A DNA stretch of 64,000 bases from Pseudoips prasinana (taxonomy: Eukaryota; Arthropoda; Insecta; Lepidoptera; Nolidae), in NCBI GenBank assembly GCA_951640165.1, contig OX621265.1, positions 12,289,001-12,353,000 of the forward strand, read 5' to 3'. This document shows, in pieces, positions 29,710 to 40,618 of the stretch. A program made the translations under genes and the position numbers. The notes below the pieces were generated by a model. The model did no database searches and was not told the origin of the DNA. It was given only the letters and a program-made list of their open reading frames with translations. How positions within the stretch are numbered: position 1 is the stretch's first letter; each line of letters starts with the position of its first letter.

Positions 29710-29888
29710 TTGCTTCATAAGTTAGTACGGTGGTGAGGCACTGAGAATAATCTAGTATTCCGGGTACGAGTTTTAGGGGTATTAAACTGCACATAATTGA
29801 TTTGCTTCATAAGTTAGTACGGTGGTGAGGCACTGAGAATAATCTAGTATTCCGGGTACGAGTTTTAGGGGTATTAAACTGCACATAA
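29710..29888 (+). repeat. Exact tandem duplication
   Basis: 87 bp beginning TTGCTTCATAAGTTAGTACG at 29710 is repeated without a change at 29802 (offset 92). No frame or known family. Confidence 0.9.
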
Positions 29889-29925
29889 GACATCAGATTA
29901 CGGCAATCGATGCCACCACGCACTA

Positions 29926-30246
29926 TCTATATACATATAATAAAATCGTAGGAAAGTTAAAACTGTACATTGAATTTTTTTAAAGGATTCTTGGGGCGTG
30001 TTCTACAATCGATATCGAAGCCAAAAATATAGTTTTCAGAATTTTTGTCTGTTTATCTGTTTGTCTGTATGTATGTCCGGGTCTAAACTCAAAAAGTTCT
30101 GCATGGATTTACTTCAAATTTTGCATGAATATTATTAAGAGGTCGGGTCAATATATTGGCTACATATTATCACGCTGTCAAATACGGGGGAGGAGCTGAG
30201 ATAATCTATAAAATTTAACACGGGTAAAACCGCGGGGCACAGCTAG
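29926..30246 (+). mobile_element. Helitron family H1, complete
   Basis: 5' TCTATATACATATAATAAAA, body CTTGGGGCGTGTTCTACAAT, ATGTATGTCCGGGTCTAAAC, GGGGGAGGAGCTGAGATAA, 3' CGGGTAAAACCGCGGGGCAC then AGCTAG. 321 bp; host base T follows the CTAG. Confidence 0.85.
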
Positions 30247-30687
30247 TATCGAATAATAAACACATGTCAAGCATGACGCGACTGTCAAAGAGAGGCAACA
30301 GTTGGTAGTGTCGATAAAATATTATATATATTTTTATCAATGTCATAAAAATAAATATGTACAAAATAAGAAAATAAATAGATAAATGAAATAATAATGG
30401 TATTATCAATGTATCAGCAGAAAAATCTTGGAAAGTTACAGTTGTCCCCTCAGCACTTAACAATGACACACAAACCATAACATCCAAAATGCAAGTCAAT
30501 CAATTAGATGACTTGCAGAACAGAAACGTATGAACTGGGGGACACACATATGTCGCTAACTAGCTGCCTGTGCTCGCACTTGGGTGTGAAACGCCGCGAT
30601 TGTAGCGCTGTTTTGCCTCGTAATGGTTCGGTACCGTCTATTTATAAAACCAACCTAACCTTCAAGAAGCTAATTCCTTTCTAAATA
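30247..30687. other. Unassigned
   Basis: A 94-aa minus-strand frame (30215-30499) starts within the Helitron end and has no motif. Nothing else recognised. Confidence 0.3.
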
Positions 30688-30957
30688 TAATATCTTGGGA
30701 TACTAGGGGCTATCTTGGGGCATTGTTCAAACACAGTCATCTGATTACAAACTAAGCAGACCTTGTATTATGGAAACTAGACAATACATATACTACTTTT
30801 ATTTTGCAAAGATATACTTATATAGATAATTAAACCAAGATTCAGGACAAACAGACATGTTCATGCAGATAAATATCTGTCCTGGGTGGGAATCGAAGCC
30901 ACGTCCTGCGGCGTGAAAGGCAAGTTGTTTCCAACCACGTGAACCGGCCCGTCAAAA
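30688..30957 (-). repeat. tRNA-derived SINE, family B, copy 4
   Basis: Minus strand: ACGTGGTTGGAAACAACTTG, B box GGCTTCGATTCCCACC, GACAGATATTTATCTGCATG, 3' module TTTCCATAATACAAGGTCTG, ending at CCAAGATATTA. Confidence 0.8.
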
Positions 30958-31529
30958 CGCACTTGTGGCAGCTCTTATCCAGAAACTAACTTTGATCGTT
31001 TACATTCGTCTCATGTAAGATTGTCCGTAAATGTAAAAATGAATAGTCAAGGGGTTGAAAATGAATCTAAAATACTTCTTTATTTTAGACTCGTTTTGAT
31101 TCCATTTGAAACACCGTAACTTACTTCTGTACTTGTCGAGGTTACTCAGTAATGACTGCTCCTAAAACGCCGCGTTTCTCAACCGAGTGCGAACTGCCAA
31201 ATAAAATAACAACATTTTCTAATAGGAGAAAAGGGGTCAAAAACGCTCAGTCACAATAGTTAGACGGATAATTGATTGAGCTGTCCGCTTTGTATGATTT
31301 TAGGGGACGCCCGTTCGATTACTGGGCCGGGCATACTGTTTGATATGTGCCTTTTCGTGACTCTACATCGAAGGTGCTCATTGTATAAATCGTATGGTAT
31401 TGTAAATAACTGCTTATTTATAGTTTTCTGAAGAAGGCCATGCTGTACCTAAACAAATGCCGCTACAATTCAGTTTTCAGGGTCACATGTAACCTAACTC
31501 AAGCAAGCAGAATCGATGTGGTAGCATTC
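30958..31529. other. Unassigned
   Basis: No recognised repeat or frame. Confidence 0.3.
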
Positions 31530-31605
31530 ATCATATCAGTCGAAAGACGTACATTGCTGGACAAATGCCTACGTCAAAGATCTCCACAATCCCCAATCTT
31601 GCGCT
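31530..31605 (-). pseudogene. RTE-type LINE 3' tail fragment
   Basis: Minus strand: AAGATTGGGGATTGTGGAGA, TCTTTGACGTAGGCATTTGT, CCAGCAATGTACGTCTTTCG, then GATATGATGA. Decayed. Confidence 0.7.
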
Positions 31606-31977
31606 AAAAAATATATCAAAATCACATAGGTATTTTTTGAACGTATATGACACAAACAAAATTTAAAAATAAAGCGTACTTTATTTAACTTGACCATAGA
31701 AATTATAATTAACAAGTATAATAAAATGGCGGAGCGTAGATCAAAGACGCCGTGCCGCAGTTGAAGTCATAAATCAGAACTTCCGCCAAACGCCCGCCCC
31801 TACAACGGTCATTGTAAATCTTGCCTTGTGAATGGGTTATGAGAATTTAAGTTCAACTATTTTTGTACTCAAAGGTCAAAGTACAACGTGTTAATAGGTT
31901 TAACATTTCATATTATAATATTTTGTGTATGGGCATCGATTATTCCGATGTTGTTCATGAACTTATTTCGCATATTA

Positions 31978-32222
31978 CGGCGCTTATAGCCAGATGCTCT
32001 CAGCGATCTGTGATTGGCAAGGTTAAGCATCTAGTCTCGCGGTCAGTCCATAGATGGGTGGCCGCCAAAGTGGATTAATTTCTGAGCGTCTCCGAGGCTT
32101 CGGAGAGATTAGTAGTAGAGAATGGAGCCATTACGCAACAGTCATTAAGCCATGTCAGAGGCCTAATGACCGGCTTGAACAACTCTGAAACTAGGGTAAC
32201 CACTGCCCATATGATAAGTAAG
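31978..32222 (+). repeat. 5S-rRNA-derived SINE, copy 4
   Basis: GGCGCTTATAGCCAGATGCT, GGTTAAGCATCTAGTCTCGC, AGTCCATAGATGGGTGGCCG, GCCATGTCAGAGGCCTAATG, CATATGATAAGTAAGTAAG. Same order as 24628-24880. Confidence 0.7.
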
Positions 32223-32619
32223 TAAGATATTATTTTTTAAGCGAATGGGCATACTTGCGAGGTATTCCCATATAAATTGTATTAACATACGGTATCTTAG
32301 GATTCAATTAGATTAACATTGTCAAAGGTGCCGGGCTTTTCTTATAATCTAGCATCGGACACGAACTTTAAAGTGGCACTTTCAAACCAAATAGATTAAG
32401 TGTCACTAAATAAGATAATGTTAGTGGTAATTTGTGTAGTAGTAAGCAGTATTTTCAATAAAAAAAGAAGTAACTTTAAACTCACAAAACTAAAAACTAA
32501 CTAAAAAAGTGCAGTGTAGCTGATGGTAAAGAATAAAGGATAAAGATAAAAAAAAACATAATATGTAAAAAAAATATCTTTTTTTAATCTTTATTTTTTA
32601 TTTCGAATTGAATTTTACA
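32223..32619. other. Unassigned AT-rich DNA
   Basis: No recognised repeat or frame. Confidence 0.3.
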
Positions 32620-32790
32620 GCAGAATATCGCAACCCTATCTCATTCTGCGAGAGGCGTAAAAGTCATAACGGGGGAATATATACCTGGGAGCGGGCAGCA
32701 GCGTTTCTCTGAGTACTGTGGCTTGTGATCTTTATGGGGGGGGGGGGGGGGGGGCTTAGTCCGACAGTGGACGTCTTTCGGCTGTTATGA
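32620..32790 (+). repeat. RTE-derived short element with a 19-G run
   Basis: CAACCCTATCTCATTCTGCG, CGGGCAGCAGCGTTTCTCTG, then the LINE tail GATCTTTATG, a run of 19 G (32736-32754), and GACAGTGGACGTCTTTCGGC. In other copies the same place reads TTTGGGGGAGG, so the G run is an expansion. Confidence 0.65.
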
Positions 32791-32863
32791 TAACTAAAAG
32801 TAAAAGGTGTTGAAAAAAAACTTGTTCAAACCAACTAAATGTTGGCAGCTATAGGTACACACA

Positions 32864-33112
32864 ATTAATAATAATAATATCTGGGGACAATGTCACACAG
32901 ATCATCCTAGCCCCAAACTAAGCAAAGCTTGTACTATGGGTACCAGGCGACGATATACATACTTATATAGATAGATACATAGAAAACATCCATGACTCAG
33001 AAACAAATATTCGTGCTCATCACACAAATATTTGCACTTACCGGGATTCGAACAGAGGACCAGCACCAGCTTGGTAGGCAGGAGCACTACCAATTAGGCT
33101 ATGGTGACCGTC
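32864..33112 (-). repeat. tRNA-derived SINE, family A, copy 6
   Basis: Same module order; slightly shortened in the GATAGATAA stretch; (ATT)n tail at 32866-32878. Confidence 0.85.
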
Positions 33113-33430
33113 TTACCAATTATAACAGTTGTAAGATATGAGTAAGATAAGATAACTCTTTATTGTACACCAAAACATTACAGGATACAGGAATACAATA
33201 TGATGAAGGTTATCAATTAGTAGAACGCGTATTTATCGACATCAACTTGATTTATTATAATTTTGTAAGCGGTTTTTATTTGTTTTCTTAATATTTAAGC
33301 TGATTATTATAAACTATATTATAATTAAAACTGATGCGAGGTGCTAACCTAATGAAGAAGACGAAACGTTGGCCGAATCCAACAGAAAATTAATTACATT
33401 GAGTTATACGTTAAAATTTTTCACTACATT
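33113..33430. repeat. LINE-like 3' tail and second GAAAC-motif repeat
   Basis: 33135-33165 carries CTCTTTATTGTACACCAAAA on the minus strand of a 3' end like GTGTACAATAAAGCC at 51780. 33325-33430 is the diverged copy of the 2690-2830 repeat. Confidence 0.4.
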
Positions 33431-33534
33431 ATAAACTAGTTTATAGAAATCATCGTTAAGGTTATTATTCAGGTTGTTAATTTTGTTAATTTAGAAAATT
33501 GGTTTATTGCATTTAGGTAAAGGACACTTAGAGC

Positions 33535-33715
33535 AGCGCAGCGGCTAAGACAGTCGCCACGCCGCTTCGTGTCACGGGTTCGACTCCCGCGCCGGACAAC
33601 TATTTGTGTGACCCATTAATAGTTGTTCTGAGACTGGATGTAATTTGTGTCCGTCTTATATATGTTTGTAAAGTAGTGTAGTAAAGTAGTGACCCAGGGA
33701 TTATATTCCATAATG
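33535..33715 (+). repeat. tRNA-derived SINE, family C, copy 2
   Basis: GCGCAGCGGCTAAGACAGTC, GCCGCTTCGTGTCACGGGTT, CGACTCCCGCGCCGGACAAC, GTAATTTGTGTCCGTC, ACCCAGGGATTATATTCC. Confidence 0.85.
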
Positions 33716-33889
33716 CCGGCGTTGTGAAGAAAAGAGGCGCTATGTCTCTCCGCAGGATAAAAGGATCAAGCTAAACAGCTTAATCAATGGCTAAGATATA
33801 GGCCAATTCCCTGGTGATGAGGAGTTTTAAAAATTCGCGGAATGACACCCGTACTCTGTAGCTGATATTGTTAATTGTTTTTAAGGATT

Positions 33890-34175
33890 CGTACACAAAG
33901 GGTAAAATGGGACCATATTACTAAGACTTCGCTGTCTGTCCGTCTGTCACCAGGCTGTATCTCATGAACCGTGATAGTTAGACAGTTGAAATTTTCACAG
34001 ATGATGTATTTCTGTTGCCGCTATAACAACTACTATACTAAAAAACAAAATAAAATAAATATTTAAAGGGGCTCCCAAATACAATAAACGTGAATTTTTT
34101 GCTCGTTTTTATAGATAATGGTACGAAACCCTTCGTAAATTCCGAGTCCGACTCGCACTTGGCCGGTTTTTTGTA
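33890..34175 (+). repeat. Dispersed repeat, family P, copy 1
   Basis: GTCTGTCCGTCTGTCACCAG, GTATCTCATGAACCGTGATA, TTGAAATTTTCACAGATGAT, then GGTACGAAACCCTTCGTAAA and CCGACTCGCACTTGGCCGGT. Other copies: 37395-37780 (-), 55270-55880 (+). A common arthropod repeat type from memory; family not named. Confidence 0.6.
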
Positions 34176-34769
34176 TCATTTTTTGAACCCGAATCGTAAT
34201 GTTAGGTGTCGACTTCGAGCATATGCTCGAAGGGTTTCCAACGAAATTATACTTACTAATCGATTTCCCTTATTTATGCAGCTTGTTAATAGTTAGCTAT
34301 AGAACTTAATTGATTCTATGTTCTCGTGCGAGTTAGTAGATAACCAATTAAAATTCATGATTTATAAACTGAACTTCAAAAGCTTTCTCATGTCGCGGTT
34401 TAGCACATAAATCTGCCTTTATGCCAAACGTCCGGTTGGTTGCTGAGGGGATATCCATAAATTACGTACATATTTTTAACCATTACTCGTTTTTGTGACA
34501 TGTGTTAGTTTGTTCGGTTCAATGCGGATAAGAGGTGCAATTGTTAAGAAAATATTTAACATAAGATATTTTCTTTCCTTGTGTGTGTCCTACGGCTTGT
34601 TTGATCTGATCCTAAACTAGAGAAATCATGTACTATAGCAACCGGACAACCGATAAACATGCTTACATATTATAAATACATACATATTAGATATAAATTC
34701 AATACTGAGCGGCTTAAAAAAGGCGTCAATACTTATTGGTTGTATGCTTTGTTTGAAATCATACTTTCG
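34176..34769. other. Mostly unassigned; eroded SINE tail near 34605-34685
   Basis: 34605-34685 resembles the minus-strand 3' half of the A/B SINE type (CTAAACTAGAGAAATCATGT, ACTATAGCAACCGGACAACC). The rest shows nothing. Confidence 0.3.
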
Positions 34770-35070
34770 TCATTTTGCAAGGATTTCCTACAGGATCACG
34801 GCCGCCCATCGACACTCGCAACACTAGAGGAGCCGCAAGTGGGTTGCCGGCCTTTAAGAAAGGAATAGGCCATCCAAGTCATATCGGATCGGAAATACCT
34901 GCCGCGCACTACCGTTCTGTGGAATCAATTAACTGCCGAGGTATTTCCGATCCGGTATGACATGCTAACCTTCAAGAAGCGAGCCTATTCTTTTCTTAAA
35001 GGCCGGAAATGCCCTTGCGTCTCCTCTGGTGTTGCGAGTGTCCATGGGTCACTTGCTCGTTTGCCATCCT
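34770..35070. repeat. Inverted duplication of a LINE/family G 3' end
   Basis: Left arm about 34795-34902 is the reverse complement of right arm about 34936-35050 (GAGTGTCCATGGG, AAAGGCCGG, CGAGCCTATTC...; GGAAATACC). On the plus strand the spacer and right arm read [20 protein letters not shown], the C-terminus of a Jockey/CR1-type ORF2. The two arms could form a hairpin of about 110 bp. Confidence 0.6.
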
Positions 35071-35399
35071 ATTTCATTAACATTTTAAAAAAACATAATT
35101 TATGGTAGTACCCTTATGCGAAACGTCGGCTTTGTTGCTAAAATGGGGTGTTCTGTTTTTGACGTTTTAACGTCAGTGATGTCACTCTGTGAGTTATGGC
35201 CGCTGTACATACCAGTTGTTTTAATAACTGGACTTTATGAATTTTGTTCGTAATAGTTTTTAACCGGGGACACGAAAAGAGGGGTCATAAAATTTAAAGT
35301 TTAAGAGACACTAGCCATGTGTTCTAATTTGTTCTCTGTGGATTTTAAGAATACACTAATATATGTATCTTATTTATGTTATTTAATTTTTGACTAACT
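35071..35399. other. Unassigned
   Basis: Nothing recognised. Confidence 0.3.
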
Positions 35400-35665
35400 T
35401 ATACTTCAGATAAAAAATTCAATTCAGTACATAAATAAGAAACATATCCGAAACATGACCATAACCGCAAGGGGAAGACCTCGTAGAACAATCTTCTTAC
35501 CACCGGAGACGTTCTCAAGAAAGGCCAGGTCAGAAGTGATCTAAACCGGTGAGCATGTATGAAGAATATAATGACAGTAAACAAGGCAAAATAGGTGTGC
35601 AAAGATCGTGACAAATGGAAATCCGTTGTCTTTGCCTACACTTCTGGGAAACAGGCGTGAGTGTT
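35400..35665 (+). pseudogene. C-terminus of a second RTE-like LINE lineage
   Basis: The 3' frame ends KDRDKWKSVVFAYTSGKQA and stop (35598-35657). Upstream pieces GRPRRTIF, SRKARSEV and TGEHV correspond, with frameshifts, to the better copy at 38694-39068. Followed by a (GTAT)n-like tail. Confidence 0.65.
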
Positions 35666-35703
35666 AGTATGTATTAGTTAGTAGTATGTATTTATAAAAC
35701 ATT

Positions 35704-35832
35704 TCTTTGTGTGCGCACGGCTACATATCAAGCTATACATTTCCAATATAAGCTGACCTCTCATTGTATGGAGATCCTATACAACGCGAGATCAGCTTAT
35801 ACTGGAAATTTATAGCTGGTAGCGTGTGTACA
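35704..35832. mobile_element. Palindromic MITE
   Basis: Left arm GCTACATATCAAGCTATACA, TTTCCAATATAAGCTGACCT and the right arm (reverse complement GCTACCAGCTATAAATTTCC, AGTATAAGCTGATCTC) pair over about 55-60 bp with a very short centre. Split relative at 1195-1580. Confidence 0.65.
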
Positions 35833-35928
35833 AACTTAATTACACTGTTTGGAATACAAATTTAGTAAATTCACACCATTATTAAAAGTAAAAAATAAAA
35901 TAAAAAGCATAAAATACTAAAAATAATC

Positions 35929-36145
35929 GCTGTGTGATAACGGCGAAGAATATCATCACCCCATTTCATCCCGTGGGGGGTCTAGAAATCGCCCCGACCT
36001 ATCAGACAACGGTCAGCAGCTTTTTCTGTGAACTATGTCCCTCAAACAGTCTGCCGAGCGTGGCGATTATTTTATATCCTCTACGATAGCTGGAGGATGC
36101 TTTTGTCTAGCATTGCAAGTCAATCGGCTGAAGACTTTTTTGGAC
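35929..36145 (+). repeat. RTE-derived short element
   Basis: GCTGTGTGATAACGGCGAAG, ATCCCGTGGGGGGTCTAGAA, GTCTGCCGAGCGTGGCGATT, then directly the LINE tail GATGCTTTTGTCTAGCATTG and CAATCGGCTGAAGA. The whole EN-RT ORF is missing between. Confidence 0.7.
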
Positions 36146-36261
36146 TCCATTTCGAGGTAACAATACTGACAATATAGTACTTAAATGACACTGCACGCTG
36201 TTGCACACGGGATGGGTTGAGGTGGTGTCATTCCTTGCCCCTCCCCCCAACACCCAATATA

Positions 36262-36330
36262 GCATAAGGTTCGTTTTCAATTGGGTAAATTTGACAGATT
36301 GGGGTAGCTTGATGTGCCGGCGTCTGTACC
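36262..36330. mobile_element. MITE family V, right half
   Basis: TTCAATTGGGTAAATTTGAC, AGATTGGGGTAGCTTGATGT, GCCGGCGTCTGTAC, as in the right arm of 56391-56535. Confidence 0.6.
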
Positions 36331-37394
36331 TACATATGTGAACCGATTTGGATATGTACTTAATTCTATTTAATCAATTCATATCGGTAGTTAAAAAAAA
36401 CGTTCTGTGGTTTAAATCGTAGTTCCGGCAGTCCCTTTGAAGTGTTTTGTGCAATGACTCTGAAGTTTGATTGAACCCGTGACCAATCGACCCGTGGGCC
36501 ACATGTTAGTCAGTCATTCGTTTTTTGCAGCTTTGTTGCCGACTGCCCTTTTGATCTGTGATGGAATAAAAGGGTGTTATAAGACACACAGACTCAGGCT
36601 GCCTTCGTCTGTGTGTTCGAGGTAATAGTATAATATTCTTTGACTATTTATTTTATTTATTAATTGTTTCCTTAATAATAACACACAAGTACAGAAAAAT
36701 ACCCCACAAAACCGATCAGTCGGTTTGACTACGGGAGAAAAGTCTCAGTAAACAAGAAAACAACAACAAGATATCTAAAAATAATATGAGTTGGTTTGTG
36801 GCATAGTAGCTTTCGCTGATGAGTTCCTGAGGTCGGGTTCAGGTTATGTCATTGGTTGCGGTAGCGATATGGGCCAGGTCGTCTCCTTCCCACTTATTTG
36901 GTGAAGGAGGCGATGGCTGTGTGCCCACACGTCACACTAGTGAACGCGTGCTGTTTGCAATTATTTGTGGCCTTGCGGTCGGGGATATTTGGTTTAGTGT
37001 ATTGTGGTGGTTTCTGGTTTAATCTGTGCAACTTGTTAATTTGTAAAACTCGCTGTTAGTTCATAATGCAAGAGTATGCCTTTTAACCTTGCGGGGCTGA
37101 TTCTATGATGATTTCCTATAAGTTTTGGTTTGGTCTAAATCGAATCTTGAAGCCGAGAGTAAGTTACTCAAATTTAAACAATTTACGTACTAATGGAAAC
37201 GCTTTCAGCTACCATTCATGAGCTTTTCTATTGGTCTGGAACGTAGCAACCGGATCAGACGTTAATAGCGGCTTTCAACCTTTGTGTGTTACATATGTCA
37301 CCGGAATCTACTACACTTCCTCAATTACACACAGAGCTGGAGCGGTGTACCCTTAAAAAATAACTAAAGGTGTGAGAACTAAAATATGAGCCAA
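36331..37394. other. 1 kb without recognised features
   Basis: Contains GTCTCCTTCCC...GGTGAAGGAGGC (36880-36910), a short inverted pair whose words recur at 58328-58365 (CATCTCCTTCCC, GGTGAGGGAGACGGC). No frame or family identified. Confidence 0.35.
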
Positions 37395-37780
37395 ATGCGA
37401 GCCAGACTCGCATAAGAAGGGTTCCGTACCTACCATTATCTATAAAAACGGCAAAAAGTCACGTTTCTATGGGAGCCCCTTTAAATATTTGTTTTATTTT
37501 AATTTAATTATTTATTTTGAACATGTTGCCGTTATCAACATCGAGCAAAAACAACACGTTTGCTGTATGGGAGGCCCCTTATATATTTATTTTGTTCTGT
37601 GTTTTCGTATAATTATTGTTATAGCGGTAACAGTAATACATTATCTGTGAAAATTTCAACGGTTTAACTATCACGGCTCATGAGATACAGTCTAGTGACA
37701 GACGGACAGACTGACGGATAGATAGACAGAGCAATCTTAGTAAAAGGGTCTCAATTTACCCTTAGGGTACGGAACCCCAA
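37395..37780 (-). repeat. Dispersed repeat, family P, copy 2
   Basis: Minus-strand form: GCGAGTCTGGCTCGCATTTG, GGTAGGTACGGAACCC, TTGAAATTTTCACAGATAAT, ATCTCATGAGCCGTGATAG. It includes a second short GGAGCCCC...CAAACGTG block. Confidence 0.6.
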
Positions 37781-38129
37781 ACACAGGTCGCTAATAAGGT
37801 GCGATCTCCATATTAAAATTAAAACTACCGTTTATATCAGACATTTATTTCGCGGGAGAAAAAGACAACTTACTCGCTGTAGAGCTCATTACATATTCTA
37901 TGCTATATACGGAACCCGAAATAGTGAATCTTATAATATATGGGCTTCCACGTGACCTGCTTTAGGAGTCCTTGTGAATTGTAATGCCGGTGCAGGTATA
38001 CTTAAGTATTTGCATGTTATAATGTACCCTATAGCAAGAAGATAGGTAGGAACAGTCTCTTGAACTAAATAAATACTATATTTACGACAATTTCCCCTTA
38101 CGTTGATTAGATAGCCCACTATTTTATGC
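37781..38129. other. Unassigned
   Basis: Nothing recognised. Confidence 0.3.
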
Positions 38130-38400
38130 AATGCCTTTTTTTTTTTTTTTTTTTTAACGTGGTGAAGTCCATCACGGATCCCTGCCGCTGGGCAAGCGAC
38201 AGGGTATGTCGCTACGACTAAAACCCCACGGTGTTTCCACAACTACCTTTAGTCTAGGTCACGGGATTCGTGCAAGCATGCACCGCAGCCTAAACAGGTT
38301 TTAACCCATCTGCATGGGCCCCGTCGAACAGAGGGATCAGTCCCCCTTCCAAGCACGAGACGCGCGAAAAACACGAGCGCACCAACTAAACTAATTTTTA
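38130..38400 (-). mobile_element. Poly(A)-tailed retroelement fragment
   Basis: A run of 20 or so T at 38136-38155 is the poly(A) tail on the minus strand. Upstream sequence reads, on that strand, GTCGTAGCGACATACCCTGT, CGGCAGGGATCCGTGATGGA. Likely the 3' end of a LINE or SINE; no domain is readable. Confidence 0.5.
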
Positions 38401-38693
38401 AATCATTCACCACTTCGCTCAGCACAAGTATTTGAGTGATCCATAACTACGTTTCGTATGTGAGTGCTTCTACACTAACATACGAAACTTAACTCTTTCT
38501 TTCTGTCTTCACTAACTTATATCTCTCAACTTCCGTTCGCCTAACCCGATCACACTTTTCGTAACGCTCTCGTCACGTATTCATTAGTTTAGTTCCCAAA
38601 TCAAGTGATCTTAAGAAGTTTTACATCATAAATAAAAAATAAGAGAGAAATCATGTAATATATACGTACACATATACATAGACTCAGGCCTGT

Positions 38694-39068
38694 TTCCCAG
38701 AGGGGTAGGCAGAGACAACGGACTTCCATTTGTCACGATCCTTGCACGCCTCGTTTACTAACAATATATTCTTCATACATGCTCGCCGGTTTAGGGTACT
38801 TCTGACCTGACCTTTCTTGAGAGAGTCTCCGATTTGGTCAGAGAATGTTCTACGGAGTCTCCCCTTCCAGTTATCCCATTCACACAGGCCAGGGGTTTAC
38901 TTCTTTTGTCAATTTTCTTTCATTCATCCTTTCTAAATGGCCAAACTATCTCAGCATACCTTTTTCAGTCTTTGTGACTACATCTTCTTTCGCACCACAA
39001 CGCTCTCTTACATCAGTATTTCGAATTCTGTCTCTCAAAGTCACACCACACATAGGTACTTCTCAGAA
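38694..39068 (-). pseudogene. Second RTE-like LINE lineage, C-terminal ORF
   Basis: Minus-strand reading: PMCGVTLRDRIRNTDVRERC, GAKEDVVTKTEKGMLR, stop, FGHLERMNERKLTKEV, then after a break WDNWKGRLRRTFSDQIGDSL, KKGQVRSTLNRRACMKNILL, VNEACKDRDKWKSVVSAYPS, GKQA and the natural stop at 38694. The 'RIRNxDVRERC...GHxERM' to 'KDRxKWKxVxSAYPxGK' order matches the same C-terminal region as 'RIRNxEIRRRT...GHIAR' to 'AQDRxxWxxLGEAF' of the main RTE element, so it is a related but distinct lineage. Two stops inactivate it. Confidence 0.75.
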
Positions 39069-39084
39069 CCCTCATGTATTTAAC

Positions 39085-39365
39085 TGTAGGGCACAGCGTT
39101 CATTCGCTCATAGAACAGTCCGACCTTACAGAAGTCATTCCTTAATAATAACATTAACAATTTTAATGTTGTGTTTCTGCGTGTGAGTAAGGTCGCCAGA
39201 GCTCATTGGGTGGGGCGAAGGGTCAGCAACACTTTTTTGCTGACTCTTAAAGGCCGGTAACGCACCCGCGACCCCTCTGGTGTTGCGAGTGTCCATGGCG
39301 GGCGATGATCACTTACCATCAGGTGACCCACTTGCTCGTTTGTCGTCCTGTGGTATAAAAAAGAA
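39085..39365 (+). repeat. Family G repeat, good copy
   Basis: GGGCACAGCGTTCATTCGCT, GTCATTCCTTAATAATAACA, GGTCGCCAGAGCTCATTGGG, AAAGGCCGGTAACGCACCCG, TGGTGTTGCGAGTGTCCATG, CATCAGGTGACCCACTTGCT. Confidence 0.75.
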
Positions 39366-40398
39366 CGTATGTAATATACAGATATACGAAAAAAAAAAAC
39401 AATCGAATTGATAACTTTGTCTGTTTTTGTATATGATGTTGATATTGATGAGGGATTGAAGGTAGAACTGATGCCTTTATTTATGGCTGTACCCTTGATT
39501 TAGTAATGGCACTGTTTGAATAATGTTTTAGGTTTTTATTACGTATTTGGTTGGCGTTAAAAACTCGCTCAGTAAATTTATTTAGGACGGAGAAAATTAC
39601 TCAGGTCATTTTCATTTATTTATTGATAAAAATAGTTACAAGTCACAAATTCACAATTTACAATTCATAATTTCAATAATTTTAGGCCTGCCAATATCAT
39701 ATAACAAACCATGAAAGTTTCGTATGAGGGTTTACTACGAAGTGTTCATACAACCGCTTCGTTTCCTAGAGGATTTTATACTAGTCTAGTATACAATAGT
39801 CCTGGACAGTACTAGATACCTACGTTGCTAGCTGAGTGAAGTGTATTGGAGTTTAGTTAAAAACATAATTATTTCAATAAACTTCAATCGTGGAAACCCT
39901 ATAACTAAATACGGTATGAATTAGGAATAAGGCGTATTTATCTTAACAGTTAAATAAAACTGGTAACGTTCTGTGACTGCTACAAGCAAACCAAAAGATC
40001 AGTTACTGTTCCACGTGTTAGCAAAACCCAAGCCTAACCCAAATACGACTGTCACAAGCTTTTCTCTATTCAAGCATATGACAATTACCTAAGTTTGAAC
40101 TATAAAGACTGTTATAGATATGTGCCAGCCTATTACAGCTGTCACAACCTCTTTTCTCTTCTGGTATAGGTATAACACCTTCAGTTCGGATATGATGATT
40201 TCTAGTTATGTTACTGCAAACGGATACCAGTACATATTTACAAAAAGACTTTTCGACTGCATTGATCCTAAGCCATAACTAAGCGAATATTCTAGTTCAA
40301 AAATTAAGCTATTAATTTTATGTTATAAGTCAAATCATAAGTATTTTTATTGTTTACACAATTATATTTCTGTGTCACCTTTTGTCAATCCACACGAT
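39366..40398. other. 1 kb without recognised features
   Basis: AT-rich; no motif-bearing frame and no repeat shared with the window. Confidence 0.4.
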
Positions 40399-40618
40399 AC
40401 TTAATGTTTTTAAACTTTCGCGATTTGTACACAGTTTTATATACTGTGGACACGGGTCTCATCGCGATAAATATTTAGGTATATCATTACCTTGGTTACC
40501 CGACGTTTCGGCATGGATTGCACCAGCCGTGGTCACGGGTCGACTGAAACGTGGGGTAACCAAGATAATGATTTACCTAAATATTTATCGCGATGAGACC
40601 CGTGTCCACAGTATATAA
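40399..40618. mobile_element. Fold-back element, copy 1
   Basis: Arms of about 75 bp: GTGGACACGGGTCTCATCGC, GATAAATATTTAGGTATATC on the left, and the reverse complement at 40545-40616. The loop holds CATGGATTGCACCAGCCGTG, GTCACGGGTCGAC. A related copy is at 48612-48865. Confidence 0.7.

Noticed and set aside
36812..36845. CTGATGAGTTCCTGAGG resembles a hammerhead core
   Set aside because: The GAAA box and matching stems are missing.
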